Part shown: piece by piece, positions 26,747 through 38,073 of the stretch | Position numbering within the stretch: position 1 is the stretch's first letter | Layout: each line of letters begins with the position of its first letter | Source of the DNA: Nitrincola sp. | Lineage (GTDB): Bacteria; Pseudomonadota; Gammaproteobacteria; Pseudomonadales; Balneatricaceae | NCBI GenBank assembly: GCA_021208565.1 | Contig: JAJOJN010000062.1 | Coordinates: 1 to 64,000 of the forward strand | Reading direction: 5' to 3' | Length of the DNA stretch: 64,000 nt | The notes under the pieces: generated by a model | The model's database searches: none | The model's input: the letters and a program-made list of their open reading frames with translations, nothing else | What the model was told of the DNA's origin: nothing | Position numbers and translations under genes: made by a program

Positions 26747-28292
26747 ATGACAGGAAAACATCTGTATAAAAAAACATCACAACTCATCCTGTTATTTTTC
26801 TGTATTACGTTTATTCTTTTCGCTAACCCTGTTTATTCATCTAATCAGATCATAGATCGTCACTCGTTGTTAGTTGAGTTTTTAAGATTGACCGATAAGC
26901 AGCCTCAGTTGGCTGCAAGTGGAAAGACTTCGTGGTCTTGAAGCTGCATTAAAGGAGCTGAAATATGATGGTCTCAATCCGAATCATTATCAGCTATCGC
27001 GCATCCAAGGACTGCTGGAAGAAGATGAGTTGGTATTATCTGAACTTTCCGCTGCCGAAGATGCCCTCATCAGTAGTGCTTATCTTGAGGCCATTGCAGA
27101 TTTAATGCTGGGTCGGACCCGACATTCAAGCGTTGAGGTTTATCTTAATTATCAAAGAGAAAGGCCTAATCACTTTAATCAGGTGGTTAATCACGCTATC
27201 CGCTACATCGATAATCCAGAGCACGCACTAGCACTCGCCAGACCTCAATTTTCAGATTACAACAACCTTCGGGTAGCCTACAAGCGACTAGCCGATAAGT
27301 CTGCTTATGCAGTTAATTTGCCCGTCATCTCGCCTGATAGGCCTTCATTAAGAGTGGGCATGACGGACGCTAGAGTTCCCCTTTTGAGACAACACCTTCA
27401 ACAGACTATTCCCACTGCTCATGCAGATCTCTATGATCAAGCATTAAGTGATTTGGTAAAAGAGTTTCAGTCACAACAGGGTTTGGAAGCAGATGGAATA
27501 GCAGGACCACAGACCATTGCTCGTTTTAACCGAACACCAGAGGATGATTTGAAGGTTGTAAAAGTGAATCTGGAGCGCTGGCGTCGACTGAATCCATCGA
27601 TCACAGAATCAAGAGTGATCGCCAATATTCCGAGCGCTACTTTGGAATATTACCAAGACAATCAATTGATCCTTAGTACCCGCACTCAAGTGGGACGTAA
27701 GGATCGCAAAACACCCTTAATGATCAGTGAAATCAGTCATTTTACATTGAACCCGACTTGGACAATCCCCCCCACCATTTACCGAAATGATAAACTGCCA
27801 GCGATACAAAACAATCCTGATTATCTGCAAAGTAATCGATTAACCGTTTTAGATACTCAGGGAAACCGTTTGGATCCTGAGTTAATTGACTGGAGTAATC
27901 CCGGTGCAATCATTCTTAGACAGTCTGCAGGACCGCATAACGCGCTAGGACAAGTGGTTATTCGCTTTCCCAACCAGCAATCCATATATTTGCATGACAC
28001 ACCTAATCAACGCTTATTTGACCGTCAGCAACGATTTTTTAGTTCTGGATGTATTAGGGTTGAAGATGCAACACAATTGGTTACTCTTCTGCTTGAATCA
28101 ACTCAAAGCGCCCAAGCGACACAGTTTGATTCGCTACTGAGCAGTGGTGTGACACGAAATGTAAATATTGCAGATCCCGTCACCATTATTTTGGGGTACT
28201 GGACGTTACGTGCTGATGAAAATGGTGACATACATATCTATACGGATATCTATGAACTGGATGCTGTCCTATTATCGGCATTGAATACTTAA
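26747..28292 (+). CDS. L,D-transpeptidase YcbB/LdtD-like, frameshifted
   Basis: A periplasmic peptidoglycan cross-linking enzyme of about 515 residues. It has an N-terminal membrane/signal segment (LILLFFCITFILFANPVYS), a scaffold region, a peptidoglycan-binding domain (LRVGMTDARVPLLRQHL to GLEADGIAGPQTIARFN) and the YkuD catalytic domain with HDTPNQRLF and the Cys motif FSSGCIRVED. One shift near 26920 separates the first 58 residues. Deleting one A (GCAAGTGG to GCAGTGG) gives QLAAVERLRGLEAAL. The length is shorter than E. coli LdtD (615). It is head-to-head with the YkuD_2 gene. Confidence 0.87.
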
Positions 28293-28379
28293 TAAACCTA
28301 TGGATTTATCGCGGATCAGATTTTCTTAGGGCATCATTTTCGGTATGATGGCGTTTATTTTCAACTTTGAGACTGACAT

Positions 28380-29002
28380 GTGAAAGATGATGTATGTACC
28401 AGCGAAAAGCGGCTGAAATTCTGGGTGTAACCCCAAGAACTATACAGTTGTGGGCTGACGCTAATATTCTAGATAGCTGGAAAACACCAGGTGGTCATCG
28501 TCGTTTCTACTTATCTGCTGTTCAAGCTTTGGCTCGTGAAATTGTTGATGGAAGATCGCCTGCTTTATCTGATACTAAATCAGAATCCAAGACAATTAAG
28601 CCGTCGTCTACTAAAACTATTATTAAGCCCGCTAAAGTACTTGTAGTGGATGATGATAAAACTCTTCTACGCCTTTACGAGTTAACGATTAACAGCTGGG
28701 GTCTACCTGTAGAGTTGGCTTTGGCAAGTGATGGTTATCAAGGACTGATTCAAGTCGGACAATATAATCCCGATTTGCTGATTCTTGATTTACAAATGCC
28801 AAACATCGATGGTTTCGCTGTGATAGAGGCGCTTAAAAAGCAAAATCTACTCAATCAGATGTCTCTGATGATTATTTCTGGCTTGGAACAAGAAGATATT
28901 GAGGAGCACAGGTCTCTTCTAGACGAATGTACCATCATTCAAAAACCTGTGCCTTTTCTTAAAATACGAGAAAAGGTTGAAAGCATCCTGCTGAGTCGTT
29001 AA
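28380..29002 (+). CDS. MerR/excisionase-type HTH protein with C-terminal receiver domain
   Basis: A regulator of about 207 residues with the DNA-binding domain in front of the receiver domain. Residues about 8-50 form a MerR/BldC-like winged helix (AAEILGVTPRTIQLWADANIL, WKTPGGHRRF). A Ser/Lys/Thr linker follows. The receiver has VLVVDDDKT, the acceptor Asp in LLILDLQMPNIDGF and Lys in IIQKPVPF. The ATG at 28394 gives a truncated HTH. GTG 28380, with one A restored to the GAAAAG run near 28405, reads K-D-D-V-C-T-S-E-K-A-A-E, which fits the family better, so I use it. Target genes are unknown and no kinase is nearby. Confidence 0.8.
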
Positions 29003-29028
29003 ACCAATTAAGTTTCAGTCACTACAGG

Positions 29029-29925
29029 TTAGCGTAATGCTAACCTGCTTCTTTCATACTCTATCGCCGACACAGGCAGCTCACCTGGGGCTTGGTTATT
29101 TAACCAGCGACTCACTCTACCCGCATCACCAATAGGTGTACGAAGCCCTTCTGAATCTAAAAACACCATTGTGATGGGCTTGCCGTTGATTTCAGCAATC
29201 ATCACCAAGCAGCGCCCCGCCTCTGATAAAAAGCCTGTTTTGCTTAACAGAACTCGCCAGTTCTCATTTCGTGTTAGGGGGTTAGTGTTGGTATAAGCGA
29301 GCGAGTATGCGGGCGAACGAAAATGCATATCCGCCTGACCTTGCACGGATAACTGGCGAATAATAGGGTATTGGTAAGTAGCAGATGCCAAGATAAGGAG
29401 GTCATTTGCCGTGGATACATTACCCGGCGACAATCCTGTTGGATCAGTAAAACGAGTGTTCGTCATCCCCAGTAAAGCAGCGGTTGCATTCATGGCACTC
29501 ACAAAGGCTGCCGAGCCACCTGGATAGTTTTCGGCAAGTGTGTAACTCGCGAGATTTTCAGATGACATTAACGACATGCGCATTAAATCCATTCGGCTTA
29601 TGCGTGTACCCGGTCTCAGTCGTGAAGGAGAGTTTTTACCAAAAGTATTACCTATCCGGTTTACCTGAAGACTCTCATCTAGAGGAAGGCCAGATTGAAG
29701 GACTACCAATGCAGTCATTAGCTTAGTGATGGAAGCAATAGGCACAACTTCATCTGCTCGCTTGGTAAACAGCGGCTCATGAGCACCTAAAGGAGCAATA
29801 GCGGCATAAACTGATGCTAGTGGTAGGTCGTTAGCTTTTGCGTTAAAGGGTGATAAAAATAAAGTAAAGAACAGAATAGCGATAGAACGTCGAAGAAATT
29901 TCGAACGAAAGAATAATATTTGCAT
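29029..29925 (-). CDS. pbpG: D-alanyl-D-alanine endopeptidase (PBP7 type)
   Basis: A periplasmic low-molecular-mass penicillin-binding protein (298 residues) that cuts peptidoglycan cross-links. The signal segment is SIAILFFTLFLSPFNAKA. The serine peptidase motifs are present in order: SxxK as SITK (IASITKLMTAL), SxN as SEN (MSSENLASYTLA) and KTG (LLSKTGFLSEAG). The length fits PbpG (about 310). The start at 29925 overlaps the stop of the upstream 92-residue gene by one base (TAATG), so they form an operon. Two L,D-transpeptidase genes are close by. Confidence 0.9.
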   Translation of the reverse strand: MQILFFRSKFLRRSIAILFFTLFLSPFNAKANDLPLASVYAAIAPLGAHEPLFTKRADEVVPIASITKLMTALVVLQSGLPLDESLQVNRIGNTFGKNSPSRLRPGTRISRMDLMRMSLMSSENLASYTLAENYPGGSAAFVSAMNATAALLGMTNTRFTDPTGLSPGNVSTANDLLILASATYQYPIIRQLSVQGQADMHFRSPAYSLAYTNTNPLTRNENWRVLLSKTGFLSEAGRCLVMIAEINGKPITMVFLDSEGLRTPIGDAGRVSRWLNNQAPGELPVSAIEYERSRLALR

Positions 29926-30203
29926 TAACGCGACCAAGCCTTAGCTTCTTTTAATAAACCGCTGATATCAAGACCTAAAGATTCAGCAAGCTGTTCCGTA
30001 CTGTTATAACCCGGTGAAGAAGGTATTTTAAAAGTCGCTTTTTGAGTTGCTTGATCAGTGGTTTTAGGCTCAGAGCTAATGCGTGCTTTTGCTGCCACTT
30101 GCTCTGCCTGCTTGCGTTGTATGATGCTTTCAATCCTTTTCTCGACCTCACAAAGTTGGTCGTAGCTATACTGTCCCAGATAATCTGAAACGGGATCTGT
30201 CAT
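29925..30203 (-). CDS. Small hypothetical protein upstream of pbpG
   Basis: I do not recognise this 92-residue protein. It begins MTDPVSDYLGQYSYDQLCEV with a helix continuing EKRIESIIQRKQAEQVAAKA, has a Thr/Ser/Lys-rich middle, and ends STEQLAESLGLDISGLLKEAKAWSR, which looks like a second amphipathic helix. There is no signal or membrane segment. The ATG at 30203 is preferred over a TTG at 30221; GAGG upstream is the likely ribosome site. Its stop overlaps the pbpG start, so it is co-translated with a cell-wall enzyme. Confidence 0.6.
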   Translation of the reverse strand: MTDPVSDYLGQYSYDQLCEVEKRIESIIQRKQAEQVAAKARISSEPKTTDQATQKATFKIPSSPGYNSTEQLAESLGLDISGLLKEAKAWSR

Positions 30204-30283
30204 CTTATTTATTATCCTCAAAGTGTATATTAAAGCAGGCTGAATAATACTTCAGCTTTACGAAGTTTTAAACCTTTTCCTGC

Positions 30284-33200
30284 TTATCGTTCACGTGTAA
30301 AAAAGAAATCTGCACCACTTCCAACACTACTACTTTGTGCTTCAACCTTCCACATAGAGCTGAGACGATATGAAAGTGTGAGCACTTCAACCGATTCCAG
30401 AAGACTGACGCCATAACGTATATATAAACGAGGGGTGAGATACTTTCCAATAAAGAAGGCAGATGATCCAGTGTCATCGGTATCAAAACCAAACTCATCT
30501 AAATTCAGTTCTTCTCTAAGTTGACCGGTGATGGTGTTGCCACCCTGCATAGACAAGGCTAAGGCCGCTTGCAACATCATTGACTGTTCAGAAGCTGAAG
30601 ACTCTCCTGGGCCTCGACCTAAAATCAGATAAGACATAATACTACTGTCTGGCATGGCAGGTGTTGAGAAAAGTGTAAACTCAGGGTTGAGAAGGGTTCC
30701 CACAATACGAGCACCCGCTTCAACGGTGTCAATGGTTCTTGAAACTCTTAAATCCAAGCCAGGATTATCAATCGGCCCACCACTAAAAACCAAGCTGCCA
30801 CGTTGAATCGTCATGCTTTGACCAAATAAACGATAGTCACCACTTTCAACTTGTATAGTGCCTGAAGCTCGGGTCGCACTGGCACCATCATCTTGAATAC
30901 GAATTCGACCCAAGAGTCGACCATTAAAGCCAAAGGCTTCCACTACCACTGAATCACCTAGAATCAACTCCAAATCAGTGAGTAGCGGAAGGTTTCTTTC
31001 AGTAAACCCGTCCTCCTCCACATCCACAAAGACAACATCTTCAGAGGCTCGTATTGCATTTTGAGCTTGCTGACGGGGCGGTGTGATATGCGCAAACGGT
31101 ACGGTAATGCTGCCTCCTACACGAATCGCTTCATCTACTATAATCGACATATCAGGCGAAATGAGCAAGTTGATTTCCGTCGCCATAGCTTCGAAATTTT
31201 CACCTTGAATGGTCAGTAATCCTTCAAATGAGGCGAGATTAAACTCACCATTTAATCGGATCTCTCCTTGACCTGAGCCGATTAACCCTTGCAGGGACAT
31301 CACTTCGCCCTCATCGCCCTCGGAGCGAATAGAAAGCTGTAAAGGCGATAAGCGAATACCCTGTGCCGGTAGATCTGCACCCGCGTTCTTTAAATCAAAA
31401 AAAACCACGTACAACGGGCTGTGTAATACTGCCTGAAATATTAAAGCGTCCTTGAAGCTGCCCTTCTATCTCTTGAACATTCGGCACAAAAACGCTAATC
31501 ATTTCTAAATCATTAATGTCTAATGCAATATCACCAGAAAGCAATTGCTGCCTAGAGAGTTGTTGAATGGCGAGATTTGCAGATAGCTGACCGTCCATTT
31601 CAGTAAAAGGTGCAGCAATCTCTGCATTCAAATTATCACCGCTCAAATTGGCGTTGATACGAACGGGGTCTAAATCAAAGTCAGGCTGATCGTCTGGCGT
31701 AATGAGTTTACCGGGTGTTGTGGTGAGCAATACTTGAGCCGAAGGGTGTTGACTGCCTTGTTGAGAAAACTGTCCAGATAGATTCAAGTTGGACTCTATT
31801 TGTACGCCATCCAATAGGGATCTAACAGACGCAGTGACAGATTAGACAAGCTGAACTCAGCCGAGGTACGATTTGAACTGTTCTTGCTGGCTGTTAGGCA
31901 GAGGGTTGCGCTGCCCTGTGATTGCAGCAAACATAGCTCATCTAGATTGAAAACGGGGCTATTGACATCTAAAAGCTGTAGAACTTTGCTGCTGCCAACG
32001 CCCGACTTCTCGTCTCTCCAGACTTAGCTCAGATAAACTGCCGTTATAGGCTTGAGTTTCTAAATTTAATCGGCCGTTAATCAAGGCTGATAACTCGATC
32101 AACTCTCCTTGTGTCACCAGTTCGAGTCGATGCTGCTCAGGACGTCCAGTTAACGTGATTGCTACCGAATCAAGTGATTCACCAGCCGCAGAAACCTCGC
32201 TCAAAGAGAGCTCAAGATTAGAGTTATTTGTGCCACTGAGATCCACTTGAATATCGCCTTCTAAGCGAGCCACTTTATTATCATCGAAGGCAAGATTTTC
32301 ACCCGACAGCGTCGCGCTAATTGCAGGAGTCATCATAGGCCCTTGTAATTGGCCTGACGCACTGAGTTGGCCTGACAACTCGGGTAACAGCAATGATAAG
32401 TTGGGAGCGTTAAGGTTGAAACGGATCGCCAATTGCTCATTCTGCATCTGTCCTTGAAGATCAACCTGTGTTTCACCTAAAGCGATGACGAGCGATTCAA
32501 TGTTAATCTCATCCGTTGAGTATTGCACACGACCTTGACCACTTAATGGCTGATCTCTCAGCTCTCCAGATAAGTTAACAATATTTAGATCCACATTAGG
32601 GCCTGAATCGCTTAATTTACCTTGAGTTACCAATTCGAGTTGAATATTACCTTCCAGCTCCGGATTAAATTGACCGGGATTCAGGTTTTCCACTAAAACT
32701 TGTGTGTTCCACGCTATTTCCGAAGCCCAGTCTAGCGAGCCACCAATGTTCACTTTCCCACCCAGTAACTCTGCGTTTAAGGTGAAATCTGTCAAGGATT
32801 CTGTACTTCCCTCACCCTTAAAGTTGAGCGCGGTTTCAGGAATATCAGCGCCTGAAATAGAAGCTGACAGCTCTGCGATATACTGATTTAATTGGCCTTT
32901 TAGAGTTAAATCTGCGCGGGGTATCGAGACGAGCTTAGGCTCGCCATCGTCAATAATGGGATAAGCAACATTATTGGCCGTTACTGAAAAATCTAGCAAG
33001 GGATCTAACCATTGAGTGAGCTTCCCGCTTAAAGAGAGCTCTGTCTCAACGTCTGTCAGTTGAATGAGTAGCTTTTCAATACGCAACTCTTCCGTATAAG
33101 GCGAAACCTCCGCCTTAATCGTACTGGAAATATTGCCGGTTAACTCAGTCGATAACTGGTTTTCGAGCGTGGCGTTAAGCTGATCTATATCACCGGATAT

Positions 33201-33892
33201 CGACAAGCCGCCCACAATACTGGAATTCACCGGTGTCTCAAGAGGCTGCCCTATAATTGCTTCGATATCGGCAAGCTCGATAAACCAGTTTAGGTTTGAT
33301 GAAAGATCATATCGATCAAAAAGGTTGAAGCTGTGCCTGCCACTCGAGCCAAGTGCTTCCCTGTTCGATTCGAAAAGACTCAATGCTGATATGTTGATCA
33401 ATACTTGCGGAAAGAAAAATTCTTTCAACACGATATACCTGTTCAGACTGGTGCACAGACACATCACTGAGTTGAAAAGAGCCTAAATGCAATGAAAAAG
33501 GTAATTTTACATCAGGCAACTCGGGCAGTTGAAAGGGTTCACTTTCTGACTCAGGCTGTGGTTCGGATTCAGGTAAATGAAGCGTTAAACCGTCAAGGTG
33601 TAAAAGATCGACACATAAACGCGATCTCAGCAAACAAGATGGTTTCCAATCGAGTAAAGCGCTTTCGAGCATTACTAGTGTATCATCTTGTTTATAAACA
33701 ATGTTGTTGACTTTAAGGCCACCAGCCAAGGCACCAGAGATCGAACCTATCTGAACCTCTTCAGGTATGAATCCTTTGCCTAGTTTTAAAGCAATGGCAG
33801 GAACGCCCGGCACAAAAAACGATCGTTAATAACAGCGCAATCAGCAGTAAAATGATTAACAGCGGATAAAATAAAAGACGTTTCAAAATCAC
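30284..33892 (-). CDS. tamB: Translocation and assembly module subunit TamB, multiply frameshifted
   Basis: A very large inner-membrane-anchored protein (about 1,200 residues) that spans the periplasm as a beta-sheet groove, thought to move lipids or help outer-membrane protein assembly with TamA. It has an N-terminal anchor (RLLFYPLLIILLLIALLLT), then PGVPAIALKLGKGF, thousands of bases of repetitive beta-strand sequence, and the DUF490 C-terminus with GGPIDNPGLDLRVSR, LLNPEFTLFSTPAMPDSSIMSYLILGR and GADFFFTRER. The start GTG at 33892 overlaps the tamA stop (GTGA). The frame breaks near 33830, 33340, 31970, 31815 and 31405; the pieces join without overlap in content. Confidence 0.9.
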
Positions 33893-35634
33893 AAATCAGG
33901 TCCCAACGTAAAGTGTATTCGGAAGCCACTGTCTTCAAGCGGTTTAGCTAAATCAACACGAATTGGGCCAACGGGTGATTGCCAGCGAACACCAAATCCA
34001 GCACTGGTTTTAACCGGTTCACTGAAATCATCAAAAGCATTGCCTGCATCGATAAAGCCAGCAAGTCGCCAGTTAGGTCGAAACATATAATCGGCTTCGA
34101 CACTACCCACCATCAGGTACTGCCCACCGATGACATTGCCTTTGGCGCTGACCGGCCCAAGTGTTTGGAAGTCGTAACCACGAACACTATTATCGCCACC
34201 CGCGTAAAACCTCATGCTCGCCGGAACTTGATCAAAATTATCAGTATAGGTGGCACCTAGCTCAAAACGACTCAATAAGCGCCAGTTATCCCCCATTGGA
34301 TCGACGCGTTTTCCATTAAGGGTAAGTTGTAGCAAGCTAATATCAGACAAAAGTGAATCAGAGGCGGCTGCAACCGAAAAGCCAATACTATGACCTTTGC
34401 GTGTATTGAAGAGATCATCAGCAACGGTTTTACTGAATTTTGCTCGAGGTAACAGTAACAATACGCTACGGGTATCACCATCAAAGGTAAATTGCTCCTG
34501 TTCAAGATCAAGAGTCAGCACTCTTTCCCAATCATTAATCTGTTTTTGCCAAATGCCACCCACTGAATAGGTTCTAGAGTCGATAGTATCGGAGTTTTCC
34601 TCAGTAAAACGCCCTCGAACACCAAATTGATCAAAGCGAGGATCTATTCCCGGAATCATGTAACTACCGGAAATATCATTTCGAATTTCGGACAATCTCA
34701 AATTAGCATTCAGACGATGGCCTCTCTTATTCACGAAGCGTCGGTCCATACCCAACTGAATACGAGCGCCCGTATCGGTTCCGAAACCTATACCGGCGCG
34801 ATAAAGGTTTCGAGGTCGAGGCGTCAAGCTCACCTGAACAGGTATTTCGCCATCCTCTAGTTCATTAATTAGAGGAAGCACTTCGACATCGGCAAAATAG
34901 TTACTATCGATGAGTGCTGATTGAAGATCGATCAGTTGTGTGACATCGATATAGTCCCCCTCTTGAAAGCGAGGATAACGTCTCAGTAGGTTTTCAGAAA
35001 TGGGTGATTCCGAAAAGCGAATTTCACTAATTCTAGTGCGTTGACCGGTGGCATAACTTAAATCAATTTCAGCCGTGTTCTCTTCGCGGTTAACATAGAT
35101 GCGAGAACGTTGAAATCTGGCTCGATAATAGCCTCGCTCTGCAGCAACCGATTGCAGTCTGTTCTTAAGGCGGTTATAGGCTTGATGATCCAGAGCGACA
35201 CCCTCTCTAAGCGCGCTGGATTCGATAATCTCATTCAAAACGGGATCTGTTTTCCCCTCACCTAAGAGGCGAATGTTAACTCGTGTTAACGTGACTTGTG
35301 GACCTGGATTAATTTGGTATGACGCTAACCAGTCTCCATTAGCGAGCTGCGTGAGTTCGCTGGTAATTTCCGGATTGTAAAAACCGAACGGCTCAAGGGC
35401 GAGTCGAATTTCATCCAAGGCTCTGCGATGCAAAAATCGCAGGCGGCTTTCACTGGTTATTTGCTGGCTTTCGAGTGAGGCAATGCTTAGAAAAAGCTCT
35501 AACATTACCGGCAACTTCGTCACTTACACCATCAATTCTTAGAGCAAGCTGATCCGCAGAAACAAATCCAGCACACAGCATAAGGCCAGTACCAATTGCG
35601 GCAGACTTTAGCCAATTTGAAAGTCGGTGGGCAT
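33889..35634 (-). CDS. tamA: Outer-membrane translocation module TamA, frameshifted near N-terminus
   Basis: A BamA-family outer-membrane protein: a signal segment, POTRA domains (FGFYNPEI, INPGPQVTLTRVNI, AERGYYRARF, RISEIRFSES) and a C-terminal 16-strand barrel (RAGIGFGTDTGARIQLGMDRR to VRWQSPVGPIRVDLAKPL, ending in a hydrophobic strand FRIHFTLGPDL). It partners TamB, which follows directly. An extra T near 35500 splits the N-terminus; the repaired reading is NVRAFLSIASLES, preceded by a signal-like stretch AAIGTGLMLCAGFVSA. No good in-frame start is visible upstream, so the ATG at 35634 implies one more shift. The exact start is uncertain. Confidence 0.88.
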
Positions 35635-35754
35635 AGATGAGGGTTTGAATAACACGATCTCCCTGCTAAAAAGCAAACTCTTTATTCTTCCGCTATAAGG
35701 ATGTCATAAAATGGGGTACTTGATCCAGCATTTGAAGGGATAATTGAACGAATA

Positions 35755-35774
35755 AAGGCAGCCTAAGCTGCCTT
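35755..35774 (-). terminator. Hairpin after prpE
   Basis: AAGGCAGC pairs with GCTGCCTT around CTAA. A short T-rich stretch follows on the minus strand. It probably ends the prpE transcript before tamA. Confidence 0.65.
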
Positions 35775-35803
35775 ATGAGATCCAAAAACAGTGACTCTCT
35801 TGA

Positions 35804-37699
35804 TTAGGACTTAGTGACCAATCCTTGAGCGTTCATGATGTCTTCGATTTCCGAAAGTGACGCTGGGTCATCAATCGTTGACGGAATGGTATATTCCTTA
35901 CCATCAGCGATTTGACGAAGCAACTTACGGAGGATCTTTCCGGAGCGGGTCTTTGGCAAGCGCTGAACAACAATGGCACGATTAAAGCAGGCGATTGGCC
36001 CTATCTCTTTACGCACCATAGCAATCAGTTCTTTTTCCAGTACCTCTTCTTCCGTATCCACCCCATCTTTCAACAGTACAAGACCTATTGGTGCTTGTCC
36101 CTTGAGCGGATCGTTGACGCCGATCACGGCGCACTCTGCAACAGCGGGATGCGCTGCAACAATTTCTTCCATTTCACCAGTAGACAGTCTGTGACCGGCT
36201 ACGTTGATGACATCATCGGTACGTCCCATGATAAAGACGTAACCCTCTTCATCCATGTAACCACCATCACCAGTGGTGTAGTATCCAGGCGCTTCAGTTA
36301 AATAACCGGTACGGAAGCGTTCAAAATCACCCCAAACTGTTGCAAGACAGCTCGGCGGAAGCGGTAGCTTGATGGCAATAGATCCTTGTTCACCACGTGG
36401 CAATGGATTGCCTTCAGAATCAAGAATCTCAATGTTATAGCCAGGAATTGGCAAGGTCGATGAACCTGGTTTCGTCGGCTTCAACTCGATGCCGGTTAAG
36501 TTACCACAGATCGCCCAGCCTGTTTCTGTTTGCCACCAGTGATCCACAACCGGCTTACCTGTTTTTTCAACGGTCCAGTCATAAGTCGGTGGATCCAAGC
36601 GCTCACCTGCCATGAAGATGGTTTTCAGTGCTGAGGTGTCGTACTTTTTGAATTCTAGCGCTTCTGGATCTTCTTTCTTAATGGCGCGGAAAGCGGTTGG
36701 CGCCGCAAATAAGGCTTTGACTTTGTAGTCCGCACAGACACGCCAGAAAGCACCGGCATCTGGAGTACGAACAGGTTTGCCTTCATACACAACGGTGGTG
36801 CAACCAGCAAGTAATGGTGCGTAGACAATGTAAGAGTGACCCACCACCCAGCCAACATCCGATGCTGCCCAGAAAACATCTCCGGGATTCATGTCATAAA
36901 TGGCTTTCATTGAGTATTTCAGTGCAACGGCATGACCACCGTTATCACGCTGAACCCCTTTAGGTTTTCCAGTCGTACCTGAAGTGTAAAGTACGTAAAG
37001 TGGATCAGTACCTTTTACTGGAACACAAGCAGAGGGTGTGGCTTTAGCCATGGCTTGATCCCAATCAACGTCTTGACCGTCAATCAATTCAGCTTTGGCT
37101 TGTGGACGTTGCAGAATAATGCAAGCATCAGGTTTATGTGCTGAAAGAGAAATTGCTTCGTCCAGCATCGGTTTGTATTCAATAATTTTTTTGACTTCAA
37201 CACCGCAAGATGCTGAAACAAGTACTTTAGGTTCGGCATCTTCAATACGTACTGCTAACTCATGTGGCGCAAACCCGCCAAACACGACTGAGTGAATGGC
37301 ACCTAAGCGAGCAACAGCTAGCATCGCAATCAAAGCTTCAGGGATCATTGGCATATAGAGGACAACACGATCACCCTTTTCGACGCCCTGATCTTTTAGA
37401 ACGCCAGCAAACAAGGCAACCTGATCGCGCATCTCTTTGTAGGTTAGGGTGCTTCTTGTATCGGTCACGGGCGAATCGTAGATAACCGCAAGCTGATCAC
37501 CACGCCCCTGCTCTACATGGTAATCAAGCGCCATATAAGCGGTGTTCATTTCACCATCGGCAAACCAGCGATAGATACCGTTTTCATCTTTTGACAGAAT
37601 CTGTTCCGGCTTTTTGTACCAGGGCACATCGGCTGCTTTTTCTGCCCAAAAGGCTTCCGGATTTTCAACAGATTGAGTGTATTCAGCATGATAGGACAT
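35804..37699 (-). CDS. prpE: Propionyl-CoA synthetase (PrpE type)
   Basis: A cytoplasmic AMP-forming acyl-CoA ligase of 631 residues, activating propionate (PrpE is 628 aa in E. coli). Motifs present are LYTSGTTGKPKGVQRDNGG, ASDVGWVVGHSYIVYAPLLAG, WWQTETGW, YTTGDGGYMDEEGYVFIMGR, DDVINVAGHRLSTGEMEE and the C-terminal acetylatable Lys motif PKTRSGKILRK. GVQRDxGG and the GHSYIVY segment separate it from acetyl-CoA synthetase. Sequence resemblance to mammalian ACSS3 leaves other short acids possible. It stands alone, divergent from metH across 374 bases. No methylcitrate cycle genes are in the window. Confidence 0.85.
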   Translation of the reverse strand: MSYHAEYTQSVENPEAFWAEKAADVPWYKKPEQILSKDENGIYRWFADGEMNTAYMALDYHVEQGRGDQLAVIYDSPVTDTRSTLTYKEMRDQVALFAGVLKDQGVEKGDRVVLYMPMIPEALIAMLAVARLGAIHSVVFGGFAPHELAVRIEDAEPKVLVSASCGVEVKKIIEYKPMLDEAISLSAHKPDACIILQRPQAKAELIDGQDVDWDQAMAKATPSACVPVKGTDPLYVLYTSGTTGKPKGVQRDNGGHAVALKYSMKAIYDMNPGDVFWAASDVGWVVGHSYIVYAPLLAGCTTVVYEGKPVRTPDAGAFWRVCADYKVKALFAAPTAFRAIKKEDPEALEFKKYDTSALKTIFMAGERLDPPTYDWTVEKTGKPVVDHWWQTETGWAICGNLTGIELKPTKPGSSTLPIPGYNIEILDSEGNPLPRGEQGSIAIKLPLPPSCLATVWGDFERFRTGYLTEAPGYYTTGDGGYMDEEGYVFIMGRTDDVINVAGHRLSTGEMEEIVAAHPAVAECAVIGVNDPLKGQAPIGLVLLKDGVDTEEEVLEKELIAMVRKEIGPIACFNRAIVVQRLPKTRSGKILRKLLRQIADGKEYTIPSTIDDPASLSEIEDIMNAQGLVTKS

Positions 37700-38073
37700 A
37701 GAGCGGGCCCTTTTGATTAGTTAGTAGCACGAATTTGAGGGGCTGGTCTTATTATTGTTGACACTTGACCCTGACATAGGCGAACACTTTAACGAAACTA
37801 GACCACAATTTAACTAAGACAAAAGGATGATTTTTGACTATATGACTCTGAAAGCTACAGAATGCGGGCTTATGCAAAATTAAAATAATTTTAGCTTGCT
37901 TAACTCATGTGTCGACAATCTGAGCCAAGCTGATGTTGATATTCAAGTTTTTCTCTTTTTCGCCAATTAGAAACTTTTTCATCCCAACATGAGCAGGGTT
38001 CAGGCAAACCTGTCAGGTTTTCAGGTACAATTCACGATAATTTTGTGTCCGTCATTAACAAAGGCATTACTTC
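37700..38073. other. Divergent intergenic region between prpE and metH
   Basis: These 374 bases contain no convincing gene. The only structure I see is at 38006-38020, where AAACCTG and CAGGTTT flank a single base, surrounded by further CAGG repeats (near 37994, 38001 and 38022). It lies about 55 bases ahead of metH. I could not match a B12, SAM or SAH riboswitch, though I cannot rule one out by eye. Confidence 0.4.
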
